Origin: Marmoricola sp. Leaf446
GTDB taxonomy: Bacteria > Actinomycetota > Actinomycetes > Propionibacteriales > Nocardioidaceae
Direction of reading: 5' to 3'
DNA length: 64,000 nucleotides
NCBI RefSeq assembly: GCF_001424755.1
Contig: NZ_LMRF01000001.1
Location: forward strand, 708,169 to 772,168
Part shown: positions 44,627 through 54,043 of the stretch, in pieces
How the letters are laid out: every line of letters begins with the position of its first letter
Numbering within the stretch: the first letter of the stretch is position 1
Notes under the pieces: generated by a model
Databases searched by the model: none
Seen by the model: the letters and a program-made list of their open reading frames with translations, nothing else
Told to the model about the DNA's origin: nothing
Program-made: the position numbers and the translations under genes

Positions 44627-44713
44627 ATGAACCCGCGCTACCGCCGACTCGTCATCCCGGTCGCGCTGGGCGGGCTCATCCTCATCGTCGTCATCGCCGC
44701 GCTGACCCGCTAG
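44627..44713 (+). CDS. Single-helix membrane micro-protein, 28 aa
   Basis: ATG to TAG encodes a basic N-terminus (MNPRYRRL), one membrane helix (VIPVALGGLILIVVIAALT) and a final Arg. A TAGACT -10 lies 8 nt upstream and no Shine-Dalgarno sequence is present, so a leaderless transcript is predicted. The methyltransferase gene starts 13 nt after the stop, so both may share the transcript. Family unknown; tiny hydrophobic proteins of this type often bind membrane complexes, but no role can be given. Confidence 0.55.
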   Translation: MNPRYRRLVIPVALGGLILIVVIAALTR

Positions 44714-44725
44714 CCGCCCCCGACG

Positions 44726-45937
44726 ATGGCCGAGCTGCAGCCCACGCTGGCCCGCCTCCGGGCCGAGATCCTCGACGACGAGCACCTCGTGCGCGCCCTG
44801 GCGACCGGCCGCCGCCGCGGCCAGGAGCCGCCGCGGTCCACGCGCGTCGAGCTGCGCTACGTCGACCTCAAGGCCGGTCGCCACCTCCAGGTCGTGAGCT
44901 ACGACGAGACGCAGGCGCACACGAGCAACCACGCCGGGCCCGAGGCGATCGGCGCGGTCCTCGACGACCTGCTCGGCCAGGCCTGGGGCAACTGGCACGT
45001 CGACACCGACGAGCGCACCCACCAGCTGCGGGTCACCAAGAAGGGCGAGGCGCTGCTGCACACCACCGAGCGCGCCGAGACCGTCGCACCCGAGCGCGCC
45101 CACGACCACGCCAAGCAGCGCCTGCTGCCCGAGGACCACCCGGTGCTGCGGGCGCTCGGCATCTCCGACGCGCAGGGCCGGGTCAAGCCGTCGCGGCAGG
45201 CGAAGTACCGCCAGGTCGAGGAGCTCGTGCGCGCCCTCGACGCCGCCGTGGCCGAGGGGCACCGCGCCGGCACGCTGCGCACGCCGACGCCCGAGGACCC
45301 GCTGCGGGTGGTCGACCTCGGCTGCGGCAACGCCTACCTGACCTTCGCCGCGCACGCCTGGCTCGCGCGGACGATGCCGGTCCGGCTCACCGGGGTCGAC
45401 GTCAAGGAGCAGTCGCGGCGCCACAACAGCGAGGTGGCGTCCACGCTCGGCGTGTCCGACCAGGTCGACTTCGTGAAGGCCGGCATCGACGACGTCGACC
45501 TGCCGCAGCCGCCCGACGTCGTGCTCGCGCTGCACGCCTGCGACACCGCCACCGACGACGCCCTGGCCCGGGCGGTGCGCTGGGGGGCCGACCTCGTGCT
45601 CGCCGCCCCGTGCTGCCACCACGACGTCTCCGCCCAGCTGCGGCAGCAGCCCACCCCGCCCGGCTACGACATGCTGACCCGCGACGGCATCCTGCGCGAG
45701 CGGCTGGCCGACACCCTCACCGACGCCCTGCGCGCCTCGCTGCTGCGGCTGGAGGGCTACCGCGTCGAGGTCGCGGAGTTCGTGGACAGCGCCCACACCC
45801 CGCGCAACACGCTGCTGCGGGCGGTCCGGGTGCGCGGCGGCGCCCGGCCTGCGTCGACGGAGTACGACGACCTCGTCGCCACCTGGCACCTGCGCCCCGC
45901 GCTCGCCGAGCGGCTGGGTCGTGCGTCGGCGGGCTGA
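44726..45937 (+). CDS. SAM-dependent methyltransferase (Methyltransf_32/GSTCD-Trm13-like)
   Basis: 403-residue enzyme. An N-terminal domain of about 190 residues includes VELRYVDLKAGRHLQVVSYD and QLRVTKKGEALLHTT. Then comes a Rossmann methyltransferase: motif I VVDLGCGNAYLTFAAHAWLA near residue 195, LTGVDVKEQSRRHN, and the distinctive LALHACDTATDDALARAV followed by LAAPCCHHDVSAQL near 270-305. The CCHH segment is shared with Trm13/GSTCD-like RNA methyltransferases, so an RNA substrate is possible but unproven. It may be co-transcribed with the micro-ORF upstream. Confidence 0.87.
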   Translation: MAELQPTLARLRAEILDDEHLVRALATGRRRGQEPPRSTRVELRYVDLKAGRHLQVVSYDETQAHTSNHAGPEAIGAVLDDLLGQAWGNWHVDTDERTHQLRVTKKGEALLHTTERAETVAPERAHDHAKQRLLPEDHPVLRALGISDAQGRVKPSRQAKYRQVEELVRALDAAVAEGHRAGTLRTPTPEDPLRVVDLGCGNAYLTFAAHAWLARTMPVRLTGVDVKEQSRRHNSEVASTLGVSDQVDFVKAGIDDVDLPQPPDVVLALHACDTATDDALARAVRWGADLVLAAPCCHHDVSAQLRQQPTPPGYDMLTRDGILRERLADTLTDALRASLLRLEGYRVEVAEFVDSAHTPRNTLLRAVRVRGGARPASTEYDDLVATWHLRPALAERLGRASAG

Positions 45938-45948
45938 GGTGGTGGTGC

Positions 45949-48278
<2,330 letters not shown>

Positions 48279-48284
48279 TCAGCG

Positions 48285-49355
48285 ATGTGCCCCGTCCCTG
48301 CAGGCCCCGTCCCCGGCTTCGAGGTCGTCCGTCGCAGCTTCACCCACCCCGACTCGCAGCGGCTGGTCGAGGAGGTGCAGCAGGAGTACGTCGTCCGCTA
48401 CGGCGGGCCCGACCTGACGCCGCTGGACGCGTCGTACTTCGAGCCGCCGCTCGGCTCGTTCTTCGTCGGCTACCTCGACGGCGAGCCCGTCGCCACCGGG
48501 GCGTGGCGGCGCCGCACCGACGTGGCGTACGCCGGCACCACCGCCACGGCGGAGATCAAGCGGATGTACGTCGTGGCCGGTGCCCGCGGCCGCGGCCTGG
48601 CCCGCCGCATGCTCGCGCACCTCGAGCGCACCGCCCACGAGGCCGGCGCCGAGGCGATGGTGCTCGAGACCGGCGAGAAGCAGCCCGAGGCGATCGCGCT
48701 CTACGAGTCCAGCGGCTACCGCCAGGTCCCGGGGTTCGGCTTCTACGCCGACGCCCCGCTCTCGCGGTGCTACGCCCGGGCGCTGGGCTCCCGCGCGGCG
48801 TGGGACGCCGCGGCCGCGACCTTCGACGACGAGCCCGACCACGGGCTGCGCGACCCGGCCGTGCGAGAGGCCTGGCGGACGCTGCTGCGCAGCGCGCTCC
48901 CGCCCGCGCCCGCCCGCGTCGCCGACCTCGGCTGCGGCACCGGCACGCTGGCCGTGCTGCTGAGCGAGGAGGGGCACGCCGTCACCGGCGTCGACTTCTC
49001 CCCGGCGATGGTCGAGCGGGCCGTCGCCTCCGGCGTCGACGCGCGGCTGGGCGACGCCGCCGACCCGCCGCTCGACGCGGCGTCGTACGACGTGGTGCTG
49101 TGCCGCCACGTCCTGTGGGCCCTGCCCGACCCCGCCGCCGCGCTGCGTCGCTGGGCCGCGCTCCTGGCGCCGGGCGGCCGGCTCGTCCTGGTCGAGGGCC
49201 GCTGGCACACCGGCGCCGGGCTGACGATGGCCGAGTGCACCGAGCTGGTCCGCGCGGTCGCCCCCTCGCTCGGCGTACGACTGCTCGACGACCCGGCGCT
49301 GTGGGGTGGCCCCACGACCGACGAGAGGTACGTCGTGGTGGGGCGGGTGGGCTGA
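48285..49355 (+). CDS. Fusion of GNAT acetyltransferase and class I SAM methyltransferase
   Basis: 356-residue two-domain protein. Residues 1-165 are a GNAT acetyltransferase: FEPPLGSFFVGYLDGEPVAT, the acetyl-CoA loop MYVVAGARGRGLARRMLAHL and EAIALYESSGYRQVPGFGFY. Residues about 175-356 are a methyltransferase with motif I VADLGCGTGTLAVLLSEEG, VTGVDFSPAMVERAV, YDVVLCRHVLWALPDPAAAL and LLAPGGRLVLVEGRWH. No frameshift separates them. The fusion suggests two modifications on one substrate or a toxin/antibiotic-modifying role; none is shown. Its TGA stop lies inside a 30-nt palindrome. Confidence 0.88.
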   Translation: MCPVPAGPVPGFEVVRRSFTHPDSQRLVEEVQQEYVVRYGGPDLTPLDASYFEPPLGSFFVGYLDGEPVATGAWRRRTDVAYAGTTATAEIKRMYVVAGARGRGLARRMLAHLERTAHEAGAEAMVLETGEKQPEAIALYESSGYRQVPGFGFYADAPLSRCYARALGSRAAWDAAAATFDDEPDHGLRDPAVREAWRTLLRSALPPAPARVADLGCGTGTLAVLLSEEGHAVTGVDFSPAMVERAVASGVDARLGDAADPPLDAASYDVVLCRHVLWALPDPAAALRRWAALLAPGGRLVLVEGRWHTGAGLTMAECTELVRAVAPSLGVRLLDDPALWGGPTTDERYVVVGRVG

Positions 49356-49380
49356 TTACCCGGACGTCCGGGTAATCAGC
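49351..49380. terminator. 30-nt perfect palindrome spanning the GNAT-methyltransferase stop
   Basis: GCTGATTACCCGGAC is followed directly by its exact reverse complement, so all 30 bases are self-complementary. The TGA stop (49353-49355) is inside the left arm. First of a row of hairpins in this convergent gap. Confidence 0.7.
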
Positions 49381-49381
49381 A

Positions 49382-49442
49382 GCTCACTGTCAGATCAGGG
49401 TCGTCCGACCGGCTTGTTGACGACCCTGGTCTGACAGTGAGC
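49382..49442. terminator. 24-bp stem hairpin in the 49.4 kb convergent gap
   Basis: The arm 49382-49405 pairs with 49419-49442 over 24 bp with one G-U type mismatch; the loop is 13 nt. A long stem like this between convergent genes is consistent with bidirectional termination. Confidence 0.7.
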
Positions 49443-49460
49443 CGACCGGCGTACGACGAA

Positions 49461-49496
49461 CGCCCGCTCCGTCCCCCGGAGGGGACGAAACGGGCG
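49461..49496. repeat. 16-bp imperfect hairpin
   Basis: CGCCCGCTCCGTCCCC (49461-49476) pairs with GGGGACGAAACGGGCG (49481-49496) with two G-U type mismatches and a 4-nt loop. Confidence 0.6.
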
Positions 49497-49508
49497 CTTG
49501 GTCGGGGG

Positions 49509-49578
49509 AAACTGCCCGCCGAAACGGACGTACCGGGCATCGGCGGGCAGTTTTACCGGCTGGCCGGTGAAACTGCCC
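49509..49578. repeat. Overlapping, mutually exclusive hairpins downstream of the alcohol dehydrogenase
   Basis: AAACTGCCCGCCGA (49509-49522) pairs perfectly with TCGGCGGGCAGTTT (49540-49553). The same right arm, read from 49545 to 49559 (GGGCAGTTTTACCGG), also pairs with CCGGTGAAACTGCCC (49564-49578) with one mismatch. Only one of the two stems can form at a time. The element begins 6 nt beyond the ADH stop on the minus strand. Confidence 0.65.
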
Positions 49579-49583
49579 ACCGC

Positions 49584-50669
49584 TCAGGCCGCCCCGGCCC
49601 CGAACGTCGAGGTGTCGATGACGAACCGGTAGCGCACGTCGGAGTCGACGACGCGGTCCCAGGCCTTGTCGACGTCGTCGACGCCGATGACCTCGACCTC
49701 GGCGCCCAGGCCGTGCTTGGCGCAGAAGTCGAGCATCTCCTGGGTCTCGCGGATGCCGCCGATCTTGGAGCCGGCCATGCTGCGGCGCATGCCGGCGAGC
49801 GAGAACGCCTGGTAGGAGCTGTCGCCCTCGGGGATGCCGACGTGCACCAGGGTGCCGTTGAGGCCGAGCAGGCCGAGGTACTTGTCGATCGGGAGGTCGG
49901 CGGAGACCGTGTTGACGATCAGGTCGAAGTGGCCCGCGAGCTCCTCGAAGGTCGACTCCTCCTTGGTGGCGTAGTAGTGGTGCGCGCCGAACCGCTTGCC
50001 GTCCTCCTCCTTGGAGGTGGTCTGCGAGAGCACGGTGACGTCGGCGCCGAGCGCCGCGGCGATCTTGACGCCCATGTGGCCCAGGCCGCCCATGCCGATG
50101 ATGGCGACCTTCTTGCCGGGGCCGGCCTCCCAGTGGTGCAGGGGGGAGTAGAGCGTGATGCCGGCGCACAGCAGCGGGGCGGCGACGTCGAGCTCGACGC
50201 CCTCGGGGATGCCGAGCACGTAGTTCTCGTCGACGACGATCGAGGTGCTGTAGCCGCCGAAGGTGGGCTCGCCGTCGTACTCTTTGCCGTTGTACGTCGG
50301 GACCTCGCCCTTGAGGCAGTACTGCTCGTCGCCGGCCTTGCAGTTCTCGCACTCGCGGCAGGAGTCGACGAAGCAGCCGACGCCGACGCGGTCGCCGACG
50401 GAGTACTTGCTGACCTCGGAGCCGACCTCGGCGACGACGCCGGCGATCTCGTGGCCGGGGACCATCGGGAACAGGGACTGGCCCCACTCCTCGCGACCCT
50501 GGTGGATGTCGGAGTGGCAGATGCCGGCGAACTTGATGTCGATGACGACGTCGTGGGCACGGGGGGCGCGGCGCTCGACGGTGCTGCGCTCGAAGGGCTG
50601 GGAGGCGCCCTGGGTGACCAGGGCCTGGGCGGTGCGACCGCCGGTGGAGGTAGTAGACGTTTCACTCAT
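49584..50669 (-). CDS. Zinc-dependent NAD(P) alcohol/aldehyde dehydrogenase (YahK/CAD type)
   Basis: 361-residue medium-chain dehydrogenase reducing aldehydes or oxidising primary alcohols. Catalytic zinc residues: Cys in [10 protein letters not shown] near 51 and His-Glu in [10 protein letters not shown] near 73. Structural zinc cysteines lie in [15 protein letters not shown] near 104-118. The nucleotide fold is [17 protein letters not shown] near 190, with a Ser after the Rossmann strand ([13 protein letters not shown]), which favours NADPH as in YahK. Substrate not determinable. Convergent with the GNAT-methyltransferase gene across a hairpin-rich gap. Confidence 0.93.
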   Translation of the reverse strand: MSETSTTSTGGRTAQALVTQGASQPFERSTVERRAPRAHDVVIDIKFAGICHSDIHQGREEWGQSLFPMVPGHEIAGVVAEVGSEVSKYSVGDRVGVGCFVDSCRECENCKAGDEQYCLKGEVPTYNGKEYDGEPTFGGYSTSIVVDENYVLGIPEGVELDVAAPLLCAGITLYSPLHHWEAGPGKKVAIIGMGGLGHMGVKIAAALGADVTVLSQTTSKEEDGKRFGAHHYYATKEESTFEELAGHFDLIVNTVSADLPIDKYLGLLGLNGTLVHVGIPEGDSSYQAFSLAGMRRSMAGSKIGGIRETQEMLDFCAKHGLGAEVEVIGVDDVDKAWDRVVDSDVRYRFVIDTSTFGAGAA

Positions 50670-50763
50670 GCCGGGCCCGTGCCCCGTTCAGCGACGAGTA
50701 TGCGTGAACAACAGACAAACCGGACATGTGATTCGTACCGTGGTGGAACCCCTGGAGGTCACC

Positions 50764-51396
50764 ATGCGCCGTATCCTCGCTCCGCTCCTCGCCGCTCTCT
50801 CGGCCGCCCTGCTGCTCGTCCTGGCCGCGCCCGGCGCCCACGCCGACGACCCGGTGCCGACGCCTCCGCCGACCCCGCCGACCACGACGACCCCGGCGCC
50901 GGTCGAGCCCTACGCGCGCTACGAGCCGCAGACGACCTGCTCGCCGACGGCCAAGCCGGGCGCGGTCGCCGCGCAGCGGTGGGCGGTCGCGACCTACGGC
51001 GGCCGGGCCGGCGGCATCTCGCGGGCCTGCGGCGGGTCGCTCTCGGAGCACAAGGAGGGGCGGGCCTTCGACTGGACCCTCGACGCCCGCAAGGTGGCCG
51101 ACCGCGCGCGGGCGCAGCGCTACCTGACCGCGCTGTTCGCCACCGGCCCCACCGGTGAGCGAGCCGAGCTGGCCCGGCGGATGGGCGTCATGTACGTCAT
51201 CTGGAACGACCGGATGTACGCCGCCTACCGCCAGTTCGCGCCCACGGCGTACGTCAGCAGCTCGTGCCGGGGCAAGCCGCTCACGCGCTGCTCGGCGACG
51301 CTGCGCCACCGCGACCACGTGCACGTCTCGCTGTCCAAGGCGGGCGGTGCCGGTCGCACCAGCTGGTACGTCGGGCGCGTCGCCCGCGCCCGCTAG
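50764..51396 (+). CDS. Secreted M15/VanY-like peptidase-fold protein (ARB-07466-like)
   Basis: 210-residue exported protein: signal peptide to about residue 27 (ending GAHA), Pro/Thr linker (PTPPPTPPTTTTPAP) and a domain with Zn-peptidase-like residues, His and Asp in SLSEHKEGRAFDWTLDAR near 98-108 and HRDHVHVSL near 193. This pattern resembles D-Ala-D-Ala carboxypeptidase (VanY/M15) sites, so a cell-wall role is likely. Cys residues in TTCSP, RACGG, SSCRG and TRCSAT could form two disulfides. The ATG has GGAGG upstream. A terminator follows at 51405-51440. Confidence 0.88.
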   Translation: MRRILAPLLAALSAALLLVLAAPGAHADDPVPTPPPTPPTTTTPAPVEPYARYEPQTTCSPTAKPGAVAAQRWAVATYGGRAGGISRACGGSLSEHKEGRAFDWTLDARKVADRARAQRYLTALFATGPTGERAELARRMGVMYVIWNDRMYAAYRQFAPTAYVSSSCRGKPLTRCSATLRHRDHVHVSLSKAGGAGRTSWYVGRVARAR

Positions 51397-51404
51397 AGAC
51401 GGCC

Positions 51405-51440
51405 GCCGCCCGTCTCCCCGGTGGTGGGGGGACGGGCGGC
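51405..51440. terminator. Hairpin between the peptidase-like gene and citrate synthase
   Basis: GCCGCCCGTC (51405-51414) pairs with GACGGGCGGC (51431-51440), extended by CCCC/GGGG next to a bulged T. Sits 9 nt after the plus-strand stop, and about 40 nt from the minus-strand stop; probably bidirectional. Confidence 0.6.
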
Positions 51441-51478
51441 GAGCACAAACGCGGTCGGTCCGGACGGGGTGGGACGGG

Positions 51479-52618
51479 TCAGACGACGAGCTCCTCGTCG
51501 GCCGAGGTGTCGCCCCAGGCGTCGTTCCAGCCCTCGATCGAGCTGGCCGGACGCTCGCCCGGGCCGGCGTAGATCGCGGAGGGCCGGATCAGCCGACCGG
51601 TGGTCTTCTGCTCCAGGATGTGCGCCGACCAGCCACCGGTGCGCGCACAGGTGAACATCGAGGTGAACATCGGCGCCGGCACCTCGGCGAAGTCCAGGAC
51701 GATGGCCGCCCAGAACTCCACGTTGGTCTCCAGCACACGGTCCGGACGACGCTCGCGCAGCTCGGCCAGGGCGGCCTGCTCCAGCTGCTCGGCGACCTCG
51801 TAGCGCGGCGCGTCGAGCTCCTTGGCCGTGCGCCGCAGCACCCGGGCCCGAGGGTCCTCGGCGCGGTAGACGCGGTGCCCGAAGCCCATCAGCCGCTCGC
51901 CGTCGTCGAGCAGCTTCTTGACGTACGCCGTCGCGTCGCCGCTCTTCTCGACGTCCTCGATCATCGTCAGCACCCGGGCGGGGGCGCCGCCGTGGAGCGG
52001 ACCGCTCATCGCGCCGATGGCGCCGGAGAAGGCAGCCGCGACGTCGGCACCGGTGGAGGTGATGACGCGGGCGGTGAAGGTCGAGGCGTTCATGCCGTGC
52101 TCGGCCGCCGAGCTCCAGTAGGCGTCGATCGCCTTGACGTGCTTGGGGTCGGCCTCGCCCTTCCAGCGGATCAGGAACTTCTCCGCCAGCGTGGTGCCGC
52201 CGTCGACCTCGCTCTGCGGGACGATCGGCTGGCCGATGCCGCGCGCGGACTGCGCGGCGTAGGAGAGCACCATCACCGCGATCCGGGACAGGTCGGTGCG
52301 GGCCTGCTCGTCGCTGATGTCGTAGGTCTGCTTCATCCCCAGCATCGGCGCGAGCATCGCCACGCCGGCCTGCACGTCGGCGCGCACGTCGCCGGTGTGG
52401 ATGGGCAGGTTGTAGGGCTCGGCCGGCGGCAGCCCCGGGTCGTAGGCGCCGTCGATGAGCAGCCCCCAGACCTTCTCGAACGGGATCCTCCCGACGATCT
52501 CCTCGATGTCGACGCCGCGGTAGCGCAGCGCCGAGCCTTCCTTGTCGGGCTCAGCGATCTGGGTCTCGAAGGCGACGACGCCCTCGAGCCCGTGGTGCAC
52601 CTCAGTCATGCGACGCAT
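51479..52618 (-). CDS. Citrate synthase 2
   Basis: Condenses oxaloacetate and acetyl-CoA (or propionyl-CoA in 2-methylcitrate-type paralogues). 379 residues. Substrate His in GAMSGPLHGGAPARV near residue 208, MGFGHRVYRAEDPRARVL near 248 and FTCARTGGWSAHILEQ near 330. The motif that usually carries the catalytic Asp (NVDFY in many family members) reads NVEFWAAIVLDF here; mycobacterial-type citrate synthase 2 proteins have the same Glu. The start is ATG 52618 (AGGTG upstream) or ATG 52609. Divergent from pdxH, a pairing frequent in actinobacteria. Confidence 0.92.
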   Translation of the reverse strand: MRRMTEVHHGLEGVVAFETQIAEPDKEGSALRYRGVDIEEIVGRIPFEKVWGLLIDGAYDPGLPPAEPYNLPIHTGDVRADVQAGVAMLAPMLGMKQTYDISDEQARTDLSRIAVMVLSYAAQSARGIGQPIVPQSEVDGGTTLAEKFLIRWKGEADPKHVKAIDAYWSSAAEHGMNASTFTARVITSTGADVAAAFSGAIGAMSGPLHGGAPARVLTMIEDVEKSGDATAYVKKLLDDGERLMGFGHRVYRAEDPRARVLRRTAKELDAPRYEVAEQLEQAALAELRERRPDRVLETNVEFWAAIVLDFAEVPAPMFTSMFTCARTGGWSAHILEQKTTGRLIRPSAIYAGPGERPASSIEGWNDAWGDTSADEELVV

Positions 52619-52679
52619 TGTGCACCTACTGGCCAGTTCGGTCAGCAGGACCGTCCAGCGCGGGGCTCGGCGCCCGGCC

Positions 52680-52685
52680 TAGGGT
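52680..52685 (+). promoter_or_regulatory. -10 element TAGGGT of leaderless pdxH
   Basis: TAGGGT is followed by 6 nt and the ATG at 52692. No Shine-Dalgarno sequence is present. Confidence 0.55.
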
Positions 52686-52691
52686 CGGGTC

Positions 52692-53369
52692 ATGACGACC
52701 CCGCAGGACCCTGCAGCGGACCCCGCCGCCGACCGCCTGGCCGCGCTGCGCCAGGAGTACGGCGACACCGGCATCGAGCCCGGGGACCTGCCCGCCGACC
52801 CCGTCTCGGCCGTACGCCGCTGGCTCGACGAGGCGGTCGCGGCCGGGCTCCACGAGCCCAACGCGATGGTGGTCGCGACCGTCGCCGCCGACGGCACCCC
52901 GGCGGCACGCACGGTGCTGCTCAAGGGGCTCGACCAGGCCGGGTTCGTCTTCTACACCAACTACGACTCCCGCAAGGGGCGCGAGCTCGAGTCCTCGGGC
53001 CGGGCGGCGCTGCTGTTCCCCTGGCACGACCTCCAGCGCCAGGTCCGCGTCGAGGGCGCGGTGGCGCGCGTGTCGCCGGCCGAGAGCGCGGCGTACTTCG
53101 GCCAGCGCCCGCGCGGGTCCCAGCTCGGAGCCTGGGCCTCGCCCCAGAGCGAGGAGGTCGGGTCCCGGGCCGAGCTCGACGAGCGGTACGCCGCGGTCGA
53201 GGCGCGCTTCGAGGGCGTCGAAGTCCCGGTGCCGCCGCACTGGGGCGGCTACCGGGTGACGCCCGAGGTGGTCGAGCTGTGGCAGGGCCGCTCGGGCCGG
53301 ATGCACGACCGCCTGGTCTACCGCCTCGGCCCGGGGGAGGGATGGTCGCTCACCCGGCTCGCCCCGTGA
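52692..53369 (+). CDS. pdxH: Pyridoxamine 5'-phosphate oxidase
   Basis: FMN enzyme making pyridoxal 5'-phosphate from PNP or PMP. 225 residues, normal length. Family segments: EPNAMVVATVAADGTPAART, VLLKGLDQAGFVFYTNYDSR, RAALLFPWHDLQRQVRVEG and the C-terminal WGGYRVTPEVVELWQGRSGR with MHDRLVYR. It would supply PLP to the several PLP enzymes in the window (serC, cysteine desulfurase), though that is not a regulatory link. Confidence 0.96.
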   Translation: MTTPQDPAADPAADRLAALRQEYGDTGIEPGDLPADPVSAVRRWLDEAVAAGLHEPNAMVVATVAADGTPAARTVLLKGLDQAGFVFYTNYDSRKGRELESSGRAALLFPWHDLQRQVRVEGAVARVSPAESAAYFGQRPRGSQLGAWASPQSEEVGSRAELDERYAAVEARFEGVEVPVPPHWGGYRVTPEVVELWQGRSGRMHDRLVYRLGPGEGWSLTRLAP

Positions 53370-53384
53370 CGCCCTCACAGCACC

Positions 53385-53413
53385 TTGTGAGTGAGCACTC
53401 ACTCACCTAGTCT
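53385..53413 (+). promoter_or_regulatory. Promoter with embedded TetR operator for the ABC exporter operon
   Basis: TTGTGA (53385-53390) and TAGTCT (53408-53413) are separated by exactly 17 nt, and the GTG start is 6 nt on. The operator GTGAGTGA-GCAC-TCACTCAC (53387-53406) has perfect 8-bp arms and occupies the -35 and the whole spacer. A bound TetR dimer would exclude RNA polymerase. Confidence 0.8.
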
Positions 53414-53419
53414 CGACGG

Positions 53420-54043
53420 GTGACCCCCCGCGCGACGCCGATGGCTCCCGACGAGCGACGGGCGGCCATCGTGACCGCCGTGGCGCCCCTGGTGCTCGAG
53501 CACGGCCGGATGCCCAGCACCCGCGAGATCGCCCGGGCGGCCGGTGTCGCCGAGGGCACGATCTACCGCGTCTTCGAGGACAAGGACGCACTGCTGCACG
53601 CCGTGCTCGAGGAGGTGCTGCGTCCGCCCGACTCGGCCGAGCAGCTGGTCGACCAGATGGCGGCGCTGCCGGGCCTGGCGACGCGGTTGCTGGTGCTGGC
53701 CGAACGCTCGCAGGCGCGGATGCGCGAGGTGCACGCCACCTTGATGGTGATGCGGCCGCTCATGGAGCAGGCCTCCCACCGCGGCCCCGGCCTCAGCCCG
53801 CCGCGCTTCCTGGTCGAGGCCAACGAGGCGCTGATGGACCGGCTCACCCGCGTCTTCGAGCTCTCCGCCGAGGAGCTCACCGTCTCCCCGCTCGTGGCCG
53901 CCACGGCGTTCCGGGCCCTCATGCTCGGCGCCCACAGCCCGGGGATGCCGACCCCGTCCCCGCTGACCCCCGAGGTCGTCACGCAGCTGCTGCTCGACGG
54001 GCTGGCGCGGCGCGAGGCCCGGGTCGACGGGGGCGGGGCCTGA
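53420..54043 (+). CDS. TetR-family regulator of the ABC exporter operon
   Basis: 207-residue repressor with helix-turn-helix RMPSTREIARAAGVAEGTIY at about residues 34-53, followed by a helical ligand domain. GTG start, predicted leaderless. The gene ends in TGATG, sharing one base with the first ABC gene. The operator in its own promoter and the overlap with the exporter genes imply autoregulation and control of the pump by its substrate. Confidence 0.93.
   Translation: MTPRATPMAPDERRAAIVTAVAPLVLEHGRMPSTREIARAAGVAEGTIYRVFEDKDALLHAVLEEVLRPPDSAEQLVDQMAALPGLATRLLVLAERSQARMREVHATLMVMRPLMEQASHRGPGLSPPRFLVEANEALMDRLTRVFELSAEELTVSPLVAATAFRALMLGAHSPGMPTPSPLTPEVVTQLLLDGLARREARVDGGGA

Noticed and set aside
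49351-49380. Perfect 30-nt palindrome considered as an att site or IS end
   Set aside because: No duplicated flanks, integrase or transposase nearby; the position in a convergent gap favours a termination role.
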